DNA of 64,000 nucleotides from Effrenium voratum. Lineage: Eukaryota; Sar; Dinophyceae; Suessiales; Symbiodiniaceae. The stretch lies in contig CAUJNA010001241.1 of assembly GCA_963377175.1 (NCBI GenBank), forward strand, positions 1-64,000, written 5' to 3'. The notes beneath the pieces were generated by a model. That model saw only the letters and a program-made list of their open reading frames with translations. It ran no database searches and was not told the origin of the DNA. Below are positions 10,324 to 18,621 of the stretch, piece by piece. Positions within the stretch are counted from its first letter, which is position 1. Every line of letters starts with the position of its first letter. Made by a program: the position numbers and the translations under genes.

Positions 10324-13300
10324 ATGTCTTTCTACGGACATGCCTTTAAGACCATTCCATGCCAGAGTCAGAGCGTTGCTATCACTCATATGGATACTCC
10401 TAGCAAGGCTGCCGCCAAAGATCCTCTTGAGCCCCTTAACACTGCTTTGGATAACTACTCAGATACTCCTATGAATACACAATGTGGGCCTTGTCACATC
10501 GGTCCAGGGATCTCTAATGTAAAGGCTGTACAAAGACCTGGCTCTCCAAATCCTGAGCCACATCAGCATGATGGGAATCACAGCTGTGATGTGGCAAACG
10601 ACTCGGAAGCACTTTGTGAAATAAACCTTTGCGAAGATGAATGGCAGTCTATCTTTGAGGAACCCCTTGCACTGCAGTTTGAAGAATGGAATGATAAACA
10701 AAAAGAAGAGGCACTGAATGAAGCGCTTCGCCACCTCACAAGTCATCCCAAGATGCTGCAAGTGCCACATGTCTTTGTTTTCGCTGCAAGACCGAGTGGC
10801 ATCAAATTGTCACTTCCAAAAAATTTCTGGGTACTCACCACCCATGCACAGGATGTGAGTTTTGCACTGAATTTTAGGCAGCAGCATCCTGGCTGCATGG
10901 CAATCTCCTTGGAAAAACACCTTGGCCCCATTACAAGACTTGTAAATGCACACATCCCGACATATTGCTTGCAGTTCTTTGGCAATAAATCTGCGGTGCC
11001 TGTACTAGCGAGAGGTATTAGTGAATACTCGCCGCAACTCATCAAGCACCTCAGGACCATTGACTGCATGGGGCACACACGTGTTGACAAGAGGACGCAT
11101 CACATCATTGCGTTTGGGTTGCAGCAGTCGCCCGATGAAAATACCCGAATTGGTAACCTCGCTCGTGACTGGAATATAATTGCTGCGAAGCCCCAGCATG
11201 TTGACCTTGCATCGGTCGACTTTAGTCTGCCCGTGCGATATGGTTTCCTCGCTGACACATCTAACCCCCTTGCATTGCGAACAGGTGGCGACCGACGCAG
11301 CACTGAGGTGATTAGCTACCAGAGTCACAACAGCTCCACCTGCAATCCCAATGCTTACCAGTGGGCACTGCAGTTTGCACAAGCAACCTCTCACGCCTCC
11401 GAGATTTTTGGAATCAGCTTGCACCAGGCCTATGAAGGTATTGATTCACAGGAACTTACTCAGGACCTCGTCGTCTTTGTGGTAAGAAAGCACGCTTATG
11501 ATGTCACGCAAGTTTGTGACTTCCTGCGCAGTCAGGGAATTCCTGTCGCTCCATTCATTGGTTACCTTGCTGCCCAAATTACGCCGGAAGCATTTGAAGC
11601 ACTACGGCTTACTGCGAACGAGCAGGGAGTGGTCTTTCCCAGTAGCTGTCAAGACGGGGCGTATCGTATTGTCATCAAAGACAGATGCGCTAAACTCGTC
11701 CACCCTGGTGCAACTGTTGACACCACACTACAGTTTGCTTACCATGAACCAACGCCAATTGATTTTTACACCGGATTTACTACTCTAGAGTGGCTGTGTA
11801 CCTACGCGGGCGGCCACCATTTTCGAGCTGTCGCAGTACAAGATGCCTCTTCGCAACAACATTCGACCGCACTATGGTTTGATGTTCCCCGTGCCTACGC
11901 TGAAGACAAGGGACCACATCATGTTGCCGTTGGCAGCTGGACTGCCACCATTAGATGGCCGCAAACGCTGAGTGAGCTCGGGAAAAAGAAAAACAGAAAG
12001 AATTCACTGGAAACGCCCGCCCAACATTGGGAACGTTTCAAACCACCCCAAGATCTAGTGTCTGGTTCACGCGTCCCTGTTGTGATTGTCCCCGACCCCG
12101 CTAAACTTTCACCTTTTCAGCGCTCGTGCCTCAATGCCAGCTGCATTACACTGACGAACGACCATGCGTCCATACAAGCACTCTTCCTAGAGGCGCCGAT
12201 TTCCATTTTGGCTATGCCGTATGGTCCTGATCAATTCGAGGAAGCCGTCCTCGCCCGTATGCACTGGCCGATTCAATCGGAGTTCCCTTGGATGCATTGC
12301 GAACTTGCGTCTGCGCAAGTCCCCTCGCCAGACTCCAAAATTATATGCAAATTTCATGTTGAGGGTTCTAATAAGATCGCCCTTTATCATGAATCTACCT
12401 TTGTCCACATTGGCTGGCGCCAGGGTGGAGCTATGTATGTCAGTGGTTGTTTTGGGCAAGTCATGTCCCTTCTTCCTGAAAATGTTCAGCAACAATGTTA
12501 CATATACTGCAGTGATACTGCAGTTGTGCAACCAGCTGCTGCAACAACGAGTGCAAGTACCCACAACGCTACCCATGAGCCGGTCAAGGCCCAACCACTT
12601 TCCCCCCTTAAGCCAGATGAGCCGCACGGTAAGGAGAAATTACCAGACTTAAGGCATTTCTATGTCGCGCTAAGGGTGCTTGCGTACGGTGCTTGGCGAC
12701 TTACAGACAGTACTGAACACCCCAGGCAGATCTTGCTGGAATGCGTCGCCGATGGTGTTCCTATTGGTCACTGTGACGCTTCCCTGACTCCCAATGTTGT
12801 GAGTGAAGCTGTTGCCAGCCTTCCAGACATTGCCGACAAGGGCACTGTAGAGCTTATCAACAAATTGCTTGCTCTCATGCCCATAGGATATGTTCAGCAC
12901 CTTACTGGAGTCGACGCTAACAATCAAAGATTGTTCGTCAACACCGAGCCGGTCGCAAATTTAGTAGATGCCACCTGGTTGTCACTGCCGGCCTCCTCTA
13001 GTGGGCGCTCATCCTTCCCACTCTACATCGTCTCAGTCTCTTCTGAGCCGAGCCTTGCCAAAACCCTTGTGCAATCCCTCGGGCGAAATTTAAATTTTTC
13101 GACCCGGGGTGCCAAAATCAGATTACGCCTTGCTGGCCTCCTGGTTATCCAGAATGACACACCTCTGCTGGTTGAACACTTTGATGGCCAATTTGGCCAT
13201 GCTTACCACCCCAACAGGGGAGGCGTGCGGCTGCGGAGTGAGGAAATCACACATCTCTTACCTTTCATTACGGCCGTTCTGCTCTGCAACGCAGATACCA

Positions 13301-14022
13301 TTGGCCTAGAGTGCCTGCAATCCCGACGGAAACTGCGCCTCAGACACGTGGTGCGTGGTCCTACCCGCCCACATGGCATCATCAGTTTCTTTGATGGGAG
13401 TGGCAGCTTTGCGAACACTCTTGCAGAGGAGTTGGGACCTCCATGTGCTATGCTCATTGCTGAACTTGATTCCAGCATCAGAACTGTGATTTCGGCCGTA
13501 CAGGGGTACCATCTTGATCCTGCAATATGGACGTACGCCAACCATAGGATCCCTGTCCGCTACCTTGCGGATGTTTGGGAAATTGTGCACCATCATTTTG
13601 CCGCGTTGAGGGAATTCTTAGCCCTGCTGCCAGAAGACGCGCTCATTATATTTGGTGCGGGCTCGCCATGTCAGGACAACACCAAGATCGGAAGGGGTTG
13701 TGGCATTACAGGCACTCGAAGTGTTCACTACCACGTTGTCTACATTGTCATGTATGCGCTCCAGGAAATGGGTTTGGCTCATCGGGTTGTACCTATGCTT
13801 GAAAATGCAGGCAGTATGGCCAACTGCTTCAAACAATATATCCAGGACACGTGTGGGGTGCCTTCGTCGTGCAGACAGCGCAACAATACTGCCGAATGGT
13901 CAGCAGTATCTAGGAATCGTTACTTTTTTGTCAGTAACTCCTCCTATATCGTGCCCTGCAAACCGACCCTTGGCAACAAGGATGGATGCTGCCTAAACCT
14001 AGGCACAAGCCGGTTTCGCCAC
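10324..14022 (+). pseudogene. Retroelement ORF with C5 cytosine methyltransferase domain, N-terminal part (interrupted by the PLV)
   Basis: The first retroelement ORF starts at ATG 10324 and holds ~1,230 codons. Residues 1-~1010 match no family I recognise. From ~1015 a C5 cytosine DNA methyltransferase begins: FDGSGS (motif I, D1024), GAGSPCQD with catalytic Cys at residue 1116 (motif IV), ENAGSM at 1160 (motif VI), SRNRYFF at 1196 (motif VIII). The target-recognition part and motifs IX-X lie beyond the virus insertion, at 35464 onwards. Near 13940-13980 the frame shifts: the frame that joins the downstream part reads LPKPRHKPVSPPMPPWL across the empty site. Methyltransferases acquired by retrotransposons are known from Symbiodinium. 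The catalytic residues are intact but the gene is split. Confidence 0.8.
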
Positions 14023-14027
14023 CTATG
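14023..14027. repeat. Target site duplication, left (CTATG)
   Basis: CTATG immediately precedes the left TIR, and the identical five bases follow the right TIR at 35459-35463. A 5-6 bp duplication with a TIR starting 5'-AG is the Polinton/Maverick integration signature. Confidence 0.85.
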
Positions 14028-14210
14028 AGCAAGAGGGAGCCCTACAACCCACTTTTCTACCCCATCGGTCAGACCCGCCCACCAAGATTTTATAAAATTT
14101 CATACCAATCACCCATATCAAAACCCATATAAGTTTCATAACACGCGCCTAACCAACCTCATAATCAAAATGTTTTAAGTTATTCATTTTATAAAATAAC
14201 TTAAACCATT

Positions 14211-14658
14211 TCATACATCCTTAACCTCATTCTTTTCTAAATTTTCTATGTGCTTCCTTGCTCGTTCGTGCCGTGCCTTGTGCTTTAATTTAATCTCACA
14301 ATCACATACAGAACAATGATATTCTCTCTGTCCGTATTCTTTGTTTATTTCTCGTATTTCTTCCTTATGGTTGTCTCGGTATGTTTTTGAATATACTATT
14401 TGCTTGTCTCGGCACTTATCACAAGTTTTATGATTATCTGAAAATAATTCAATCTTTCTATGAACTCGGCAATGAGAACAACATTGTTTTTCCCCTTCAT
14501 CTGCTACTGTTTCTTTCTTAATCGCTTCTCTTTTCAATTTCTTTATTTCTGACTTCCTTCTTTGCTTTTCACGGCATTTATCACAAGTTTTACAATTATC
14601 TGAAAATAAACTGTAATTCTTATAGCGTCCACACCCCCGAGCAATGTTTCTTATCCAT
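14211..14658 (-). pseudogene. TIR-encoded zinc-binding protein, left copy, frameshifted
   Basis: This is the left copy of the gene at 34829-35275. The equivalent start codon is the ATG at 14658, but one extra base in the G-run near 14636 puts the first ~8 codons out of frame with the rest. The remainder is unbroken to the stop at 14211. Its content matches the right copy: two CxxC...CDKCR zinc motifs and a C-terminal C2H2-like CSVCDCE...H finger. Because both TIRs are otherwise alike, this is either a sequencing error or a very young mutation. Confidence 0.75.
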
Positions 14659-14750
14659 AATCTTCTAATATAATAAGCCACCAACCCTTTAAACCGTTTT
14701 TAGGCAAAATGCTTACTCAGATAGGTTGAAGGTTCAGGCAACGAAGTTGC

Positions 14751-14900
14751 CTAAGAGGTTTGATAAATCAAACCTATCCCCTTATCCAAAAACCCCCAAC
14801 AACAAAGAGCATAACCAAAAAACCAAACAAGGAACAGAACACAGAACATTCCAAAACAACCAACCAACGAAACATTCCAACGCTCCTTTTCAAAGAGCAT
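14751..14900 (-). CDS. Possible 49-residue membrane protein in the left TIR
   Basis: This short ORF (MLFEKERWN...IYQTS) has one strongly hydrophobic stretch at about residues 12-36 (CFGMFCVLFLVWFFGYALCCW) that could cross a membrane. An identical ORF lies in the right TIR (34587-34736). No homologue is recognised; it could be chance coding in a conserved repeat. The frame stays open into the tandem repeats outside the TIR, which give an artificial extension. Confidence 0.25.
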   Translation of the reverse strand: MLFEKERWNVSLVGCFGMFCVLFLVWFFGYALCCWGFLDKGIGLIYQTS

Positions 14901-14936
14901 GAACAAAACCTCAAACAAGAACAGCCCCCCAGTAGT

Positions 14937-15020
14937 AGCACCAACGAAATCCGAAATAGCACCAACGAAATCCGAAATAGCACCAACGAAATCCGAAATA
15001 GCACCAACAAAATCCGAAAC
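14937..15020. repeat. Tandem repeat, four 21 bp units
   Basis: Four copies of AGCACCAACGAAATCCGAAAT lie just inside the left TIR, the last one with two changes. They are absent from the right end. Confidence 0.9.
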
Positions 15021-15022
15021 AA

Positions 15023-15132
15023 CATCAAACCATTTCCGAAACAGCATCAAACCATTTCCGAAACAGCATCAAACCATTTCCGAAACAGCATCAAACCATT
15101 TCCGAAACAGCATCAAACCATTTCAGAAATTG
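15023..15132. repeat. Tandem repeat, five 22 bp units
   Basis: Five copies of a 22 bp unit (core CATCAAACCATTTCCGAAAC) follow the 21 bp array; the last copy is degenerate. The rest of 15133-15275 is non-coding and AT-rich, with further ATTTCAGAAA words. It could be a spacer, an origin-like region or a recombination remnant. Confidence 0.9.
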
Positions 15133-15275
15133 AAATACCTCGTAAGTTGGTCATTTTTAGAAGGAAAATACATTTCAGGAAACGCAACAAAACATTTCAA
15201 TTTTGTCTCCATTTCAGAAACAGCAACAAACATTTCATAACCAGAAATAAACCAGCTCAAAAATGGAAATAATAC

Positions 15276-15890
15276 TTACTCTGTCAAACTAACCAAGATT
15301 TCACAAATCAACTCACTAGGTATTTTGTAAAGGTCTTCCTGTTTATGTTTTACATAATCCTCACCCCAAATTTCCCTGTTTCCATTTGGTAGTCGTTGTG
15401 CTGTTTCAATATGTTTATTATTCCTGATTTTTCCACAGTCCTTTTTACATAAATCTCTAGGTTTCCAATTAGTAATGTTATTCCACAGTCTAGTTCGTTT
15501 CCTGTAATTAAATCCATATTTACAATAATCAACATCATTGTATTTCAAACCACTCATAAAAGGTTGCATCTTCAACAATCCAGTTTGAGGGTTTTCAATC
15601 ACCCAGTATTCAGGTTTAAAGTAATCTATTATTTCAATGGTTTTTAATACAATGCTATTAGCATATTCAATTTTCCTTATTCCTGTCGTTTTTGCTCTAC
15701 TGTATTCCGTGCAAGGTGGAGAAGCCCAAATAAAATTGAAATGCCCTTTGTCAAACTCTTTGTAATTCCATTTCAAAATATCAGTATTGATGTTAGCATT
15801 CTTCAAGTCCAACGAAATTACATTAAAACCTAGCGACCTCGCAATCGTTCCAACACTTCCACTACCTGAGAATAATTCTAATAAATACAT
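15276..15890 (-). CDS. C5 cytosine-type DNA methyltransferase (viral)
   Basis: This 204-residue enzyme would methylate cytosine in DNA using S-adenosylmethionine. Motif I is LLELFSGSGSVG at the N-terminus, the catalytic motif IV is SPPCTEYSRA, motif VI is IENPQTGLL, and motif VIII-like KRTRLWNN follows. It is short, as in phage enzymes, with a very small target-recognition part. The start ATG at 15890 is unambiguous because motif I follows directly. It is unrelated in sequence and composition to the retroelement methyltransferase that this virus interrupts. The likely role is self-modification of virus DNA, against a host nuclease or to match a highly methylated host genome; this is inferred. 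Confidence 0.85.
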   Translation of the reverse strand: MYLLELFSGSGSVGTIARSLGFNVISLDLKNANINTDILKWNYKEFDKGHFNFIWASPPCTEYSRAKTTGIRKIEYANSIVLKTIEIIDYFKPEYWVIENPQTGLLKMQPFMSGLKYNDVDYCKYGFNYRKRTRLWNNITNWKPRDLCKKDCGKIRNNKHIETAQRLPNGNREIWGEDYVKHKQEDLYKIPSELICEILVSLTE

Positions 15891-15911
15891 ATTATTAGAA
15901 TTATTTAGAAA

Positions 15912-16265
15912 TTAATCTAAGGAATATTTGCCGTTCGCATCCTTAACCAGCTTGTAATATTCAATGGTTTCTTGTCTTGGCATCTTGATTTTATTGTCGT
16001 TAATCATTTCACAGTATTTCTTTCTTTTATCATCAAAACTCCCAGCTGGCCTGCCTAAGCCTTTCTTTTGAAAAATCTTATCAATCTTGTCGCGAAGCAC
16101 GCGAGCCTCTGGCGAGGCGTCCTTCTCATCAACATTATCTGCTATCTTGGCTTGAAACTTTTCATCAATTGTTGTTGTTAAATCTGTTAATGCCTTGATA
16201 TTCTTATTCAACATATTTACCTTCTTTATCAACTCACTTAATGACACATTATCACTATCTGACAT
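15912..16265 (-). CDS. Hypothetical protein, 117 aa, coiled-coil N-terminus
   Basis: I do not recognise the family. It starts at ATG 16265. Residues 5-45 form a heptad-rich segment (LSELIKKVNMLNKNIKAL), followed by a charged middle and a basic patch (KKGLGRPAGSFDDKRKK) like an AT-hook/GRPxG motif, which suggests nucleic-acid binding. It is 21 bases from the methyltransferase start on the same strand, so the two may be co-transcribed. Confidence 0.6.
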   Translation of the reverse strand: MSDSDNVSLSELIKKVNMLNKNIKALTDLTTTIDEKFQAKIADNVDEKDASPEARVLRDKIDKIFQKKGLGRPAGSFDDKRKKYCEMINDNKIKMPRQETIEYYKLVKDANGKYSLD

Positions 16266-16351
16266 ATATATTTATATATATTTATTTATTTATTTATTTA
16301 TTTATGCGTTTAACGTGGTGTTAAATCTACTCTTTATATATTATTGTTTCA

Positions 16352-16621
16352 TCATTCTTTCTCCGGAGGTGTAAATAACCTACCAAATCCACTTTTGAAG
16401 TTTTCTACCCAACTTTCTTCAACTGTGCTTCCGTCGGCATCTTTCTTTTTTACTGTATGTATTGTATGCATGTTTCTACCACATGAACACGGCCAACATT
16501 TAACTTTAACATGTTCTTTATCTAATTCTAATTCATTTAATGGTTTAATTGTTTGACCGCATTTATCGCATTTGACACATTCAATCTCTTTTTGTTTCTC
16601 TTGCTTCTTCTTTGGAGGCAT
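16352..16621 (-). CDS. Small zinc-binding protein, 89 aa
   Basis: This protein has four CxxC-type half sites (CVKCDKC and CWPCSC) around residues 15-48, enough for a zinc ribbon, with a lysine/glutamate-rich N-terminus (PPKKKQEKQKE). It starts at ATG 16621. The C-terminal half (VEESWVENFKSGFGRLF) is not recognised. A zinc-ribbon transcription or DNA-binding role is possible but unproven. Confidence 0.6.
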   Translation of the reverse strand: MPPKKKQEKQKEIECVKCDKCGQTIKPLNELELDKEHVKVKCWPCSCGRNMHTIHTVKKKDADGSTVEESWVENFKSGFGRLFTPPEKE

Positions 16622-16650
16622 TTATATCAATGTTGATATTTTTTTTTTTG

Positions 16651-17544
16651 TTAATATTCATCATAAAATAAGTGGTAGATTTCTATTAATTCTTTATTCT
16701 CTTCTTTGTTAATTCTTTCAATATGTTTATTAATTGCCTTTTCTATCACGTCCATTCTTGTTTCAAACATTGGATTTTTTGACTTTTCATATTTATCAAT
16801 AAATTTATCTGGATTATACCTAATGAATATATATTTACCTGAAAAATCCATAAACAAATCATTATATCTATCTTGTTCATCTTGTTTAATGTAATATTTA
16901 TGTTGGTTTTCATCAATCTCTATACATAACATTGTATTATTCACTAACTTTCTTAAATCAATTCTTCTTTTTGTTGAACAACAACCACCTTCTAAATCTA
17001 CATAAAATGGTTTGTCATTTTTAAAACCCTCAAATTTTGAAAATATATGTGTCATTACTTTTATTTCTTTTGACTTGTTCCTCACATTCTTTGCTTTTGG
17101 GTCATCAGGAAATAAATTAACAAAACAATGACTACAAAACCCGCTCAATTTTCTATTTCCCAACGTTCTACACATTGTATTGTAAGGTTCTTTACGTGAT
17201 TTACAAATTTGACTTCCATTGCAGTCTGGACAATCTGACTTAACCTTTTCATGTTCACAAATGCCCCTTCCGCTACAATCTTTACATCTATACCTAATCT
17301 TCTGATGAACACAATACATTTTAGAGCCACATTCTCTACATTGGTCTTTCCTTTTATTATGTTCACATATTTGACTACCACCACATTGCTTACATCTACC
17401 TTTAACTAATCCATGTTTACATATCTGACTACCTCCACAGTCCTTACAACTAATTCTAACTCTTCCATGTTCACATATTGATTTACCTCCACAATCTTTA
17501 CATCTGCATTTCTGTCTTCCATGTTCGCATTTAGTTATAACCAT
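16651..17544 (-). CDS. Zinc-knuckle repeat protein with nuclease-like C-terminus
   Basis: In this 297-residue protein, residues ~5-115 contain six repeats of ~18 residues with the pattern ICEHG-x(4-5)-CKDCGGS, each giving one Cys-His-Cys-Cys zinc site. A seventh, degenerate unit (ICKSRKEPYNTMC) follows. The C-terminal ~150 residues hold RRIDLRKL and IEIDENQHKYY, a pattern seen in PD-(D/E)XK or restriction-like nucleases encoded by giant viruses of algae. Such proteins are common in NCLDV and their satellites. The likely role is DNA binding and cleavage, or a homing-like function. It starts at ATG 17544 and is divergent from the packaging ATPase, with which it shares a 64 bp intergenic region. 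Confidence 0.65.
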   Translation of the reverse strand: MVITKCEHGRQKCRCKDCGGKSICEHGRVRISCKDCGGSQICKHGLVKGRCKQCGGSQICEHNKRKDQCRECGSKMYCVHQKIRYRCKDCSGRGICEHEKVKSDCPDCNGSQICKSRKEPYNTMCRTLGNRKLSGFCSHCFVNLFPDDPKAKNVRNKSKEIKVMTHIFSKFEGFKNDKPFYVDLEGGCCSTKRRIDLRKLVNNTMLCIEIDENQHKYYIKQDEQDRYNDLFMDFSGKYIFIRYNPDKFIDKYEKSKNPMFETRMDVIEKAINKHIERINKEENKELIEIYHLFYDEY

Positions 17545-17608
17545 AATACCTTATCACTTTATACTTTTCAATCTTTATATACTAATTTATTTTCTAATTA
17601 ATAATATA

Positions 17609-18373
17609 ATGACAAATCATAATTCACCACCAAAAATAGAACCAATAAATGTTAGACAGTATCAGTTTAAACAACCATCGTATGATAAAGCGGATAAACT
17701 ACCATTTCGCTCAATTATATGTAGTTCATCACAAGGCGGCAAAGGAATACTTATACAGAACCTCGTATTAAAAGTATATCGGAACTGCTTCGAACGTATA
17801 TACATCGTTTCCCCAACAGCGACGATTGATGAAGCGTATAGAGAAATTATTAAATATGTAGAAACTGAATTAAAAATAGATAATAAAAAAGAACAATACT
17901 TATTTGATGAATACAACCCAGAAGCATTACAAAATATAATTGATACACAACATAAAATTATAGATTATCAAAAGAAAATAGGAATGAATAAATTATTTTC
18001 GTGTCTTCTGATTATTGATGATTTCGCGGAAGACAAATCATTTATGAGATATAGTAAAATTTTGCATGGTCTCTACACTAAATCAAGACACTTCGGTTTA
18101 TCCGTTATTACAGCCGTTCAAAAATACAATGCCTTAGCACCTATTGTAAGATTGAACACGAGCAGTTTATATATATTCAAATTAAAGAATATGTCCGAGG
18201 TGGATACATTTATAATGGAACAATCAGCATTAGTAGATAAACAAACATTAATGAAAATATATCAAATGGCGGTTAATGACCAGCCTTTTAGTTTTTTATT
18301 TGTTAAACTTCGTGAGAGTGATGTAAATAAAATCTTTATGGTGAGATTTGAAAAAGAAATTCGTATAAATTAA
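17609..18373 (+). CDS. Genome-packaging ATPase (FtsK/HerA, A32-like)
   Basis: This is the motor that would pump virus DNA into the capsid. It has 254 residues, normal for Polinton-like viruses. The Walker A-like loop is CSSSQGGKG at residues 38-46 (K45), strand-flanked by SII and ILI. Walker B is LLIIDDFAED (D137, D138). A downstream sensor-like segment reads SVITAVQKYNALAPIVRLNTS with the conserved Q. The start ATG at 17609 lies just after an AT-rich leader ending in AATATA. With the capsid genes nearby, it marks the element as a virus rather than a simple transposon. Confidence 0.9.
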   Translation: MTNHNSPPKIEPINVRQYQFKQPSYDKADKLPFRSIICSSSQGGKGILIQNLVLKVYRNCFERIYIVSPTATIDEAYREIIKYVETELKIDNKKEQYLFDEYNPEALQNIIDTQHKIIDYQKKIGMNKLFSCLLIIDDFAEDKSFMRYSKILHGLYTKSRHFGLSVITAVQKYNALAPIVRLNTSSLYIFKLKNMSEVDTFIMEQSALVDKQTLMKIYQMAVNDQPFSFLFVKLRESDVNKIFMVRFEKEIRIN

Positions 18374-18402
18374 TAATATTAATAATGTTTAATATTATTT
18401 AT

Positions 18403-18612
18403 TCAGAACAAACTATAACTACACAAATTCAACGCTGGTAATTTATATATTAGTTTGTCCGATTTTTGGTTTTCTAATTTTTCTATTCGTGCCACGCATT
18501 CTTGAATAGATTTAATTATTAAAGTATCCGCTCTCGTTTTTTCATCTACTCTTAAATTCTTAATGTCTTCCATACTGTTATTTTCTTCGTTTTTACTTTG
18601 ACCAATACCCAT
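18403..18612 (-). CDS. Hypothetical protein, 69 aa
   Basis: This small protein starts at ATG 18612. The beginning MGIGQSKNEE could be an N-myristoylation site (Gly2 with Ser6-like context). The rest is a predicted helix with heptads (IKSIQECVARIEKLENQKSDKL). It lies just downstream of the fiber gene on the same strand. No family recognised. Confidence 0.45.
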   Translation of the reverse strand: MGIGQSKNEENNSMEDIKNLRVDEKTRADTLIIKSIQECVARIEKLENQKSDKLIYKLPALNLCSYSLF

Positions 18613-18621
18613 TATATATTA

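Larger units (their letters stand above)
14028..14930 (+). repeat. Left terminal inverted repeat of the PLV
   Basis: It begins AGCAAGAGGGAGCCC and ends in ACAGCCCCCC. It is the reverse complement of 34557-35458 and one base longer because of an extra base in a C/G homopolymer near 14636 (G5 versus G4). It contains one zinc-finger gene and a possible small membrane-protein ORF. Confidence 0.92.

Noticed and set aside
14024..14026. A 3 bp duplication TAT with TIRs starting GAGC.
   Set aside because: Shifting the border by one base gives a longer duplication (CTATG) and TIRs starting 5'-AG, as in Polintons.
14901..15050. Minus-strand frame with repeated FVGAISD units before the small TIR ORF.
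   Set aside because: It is the 21 bp tandem repeat read in frame; the right TIR copy has no such extension.
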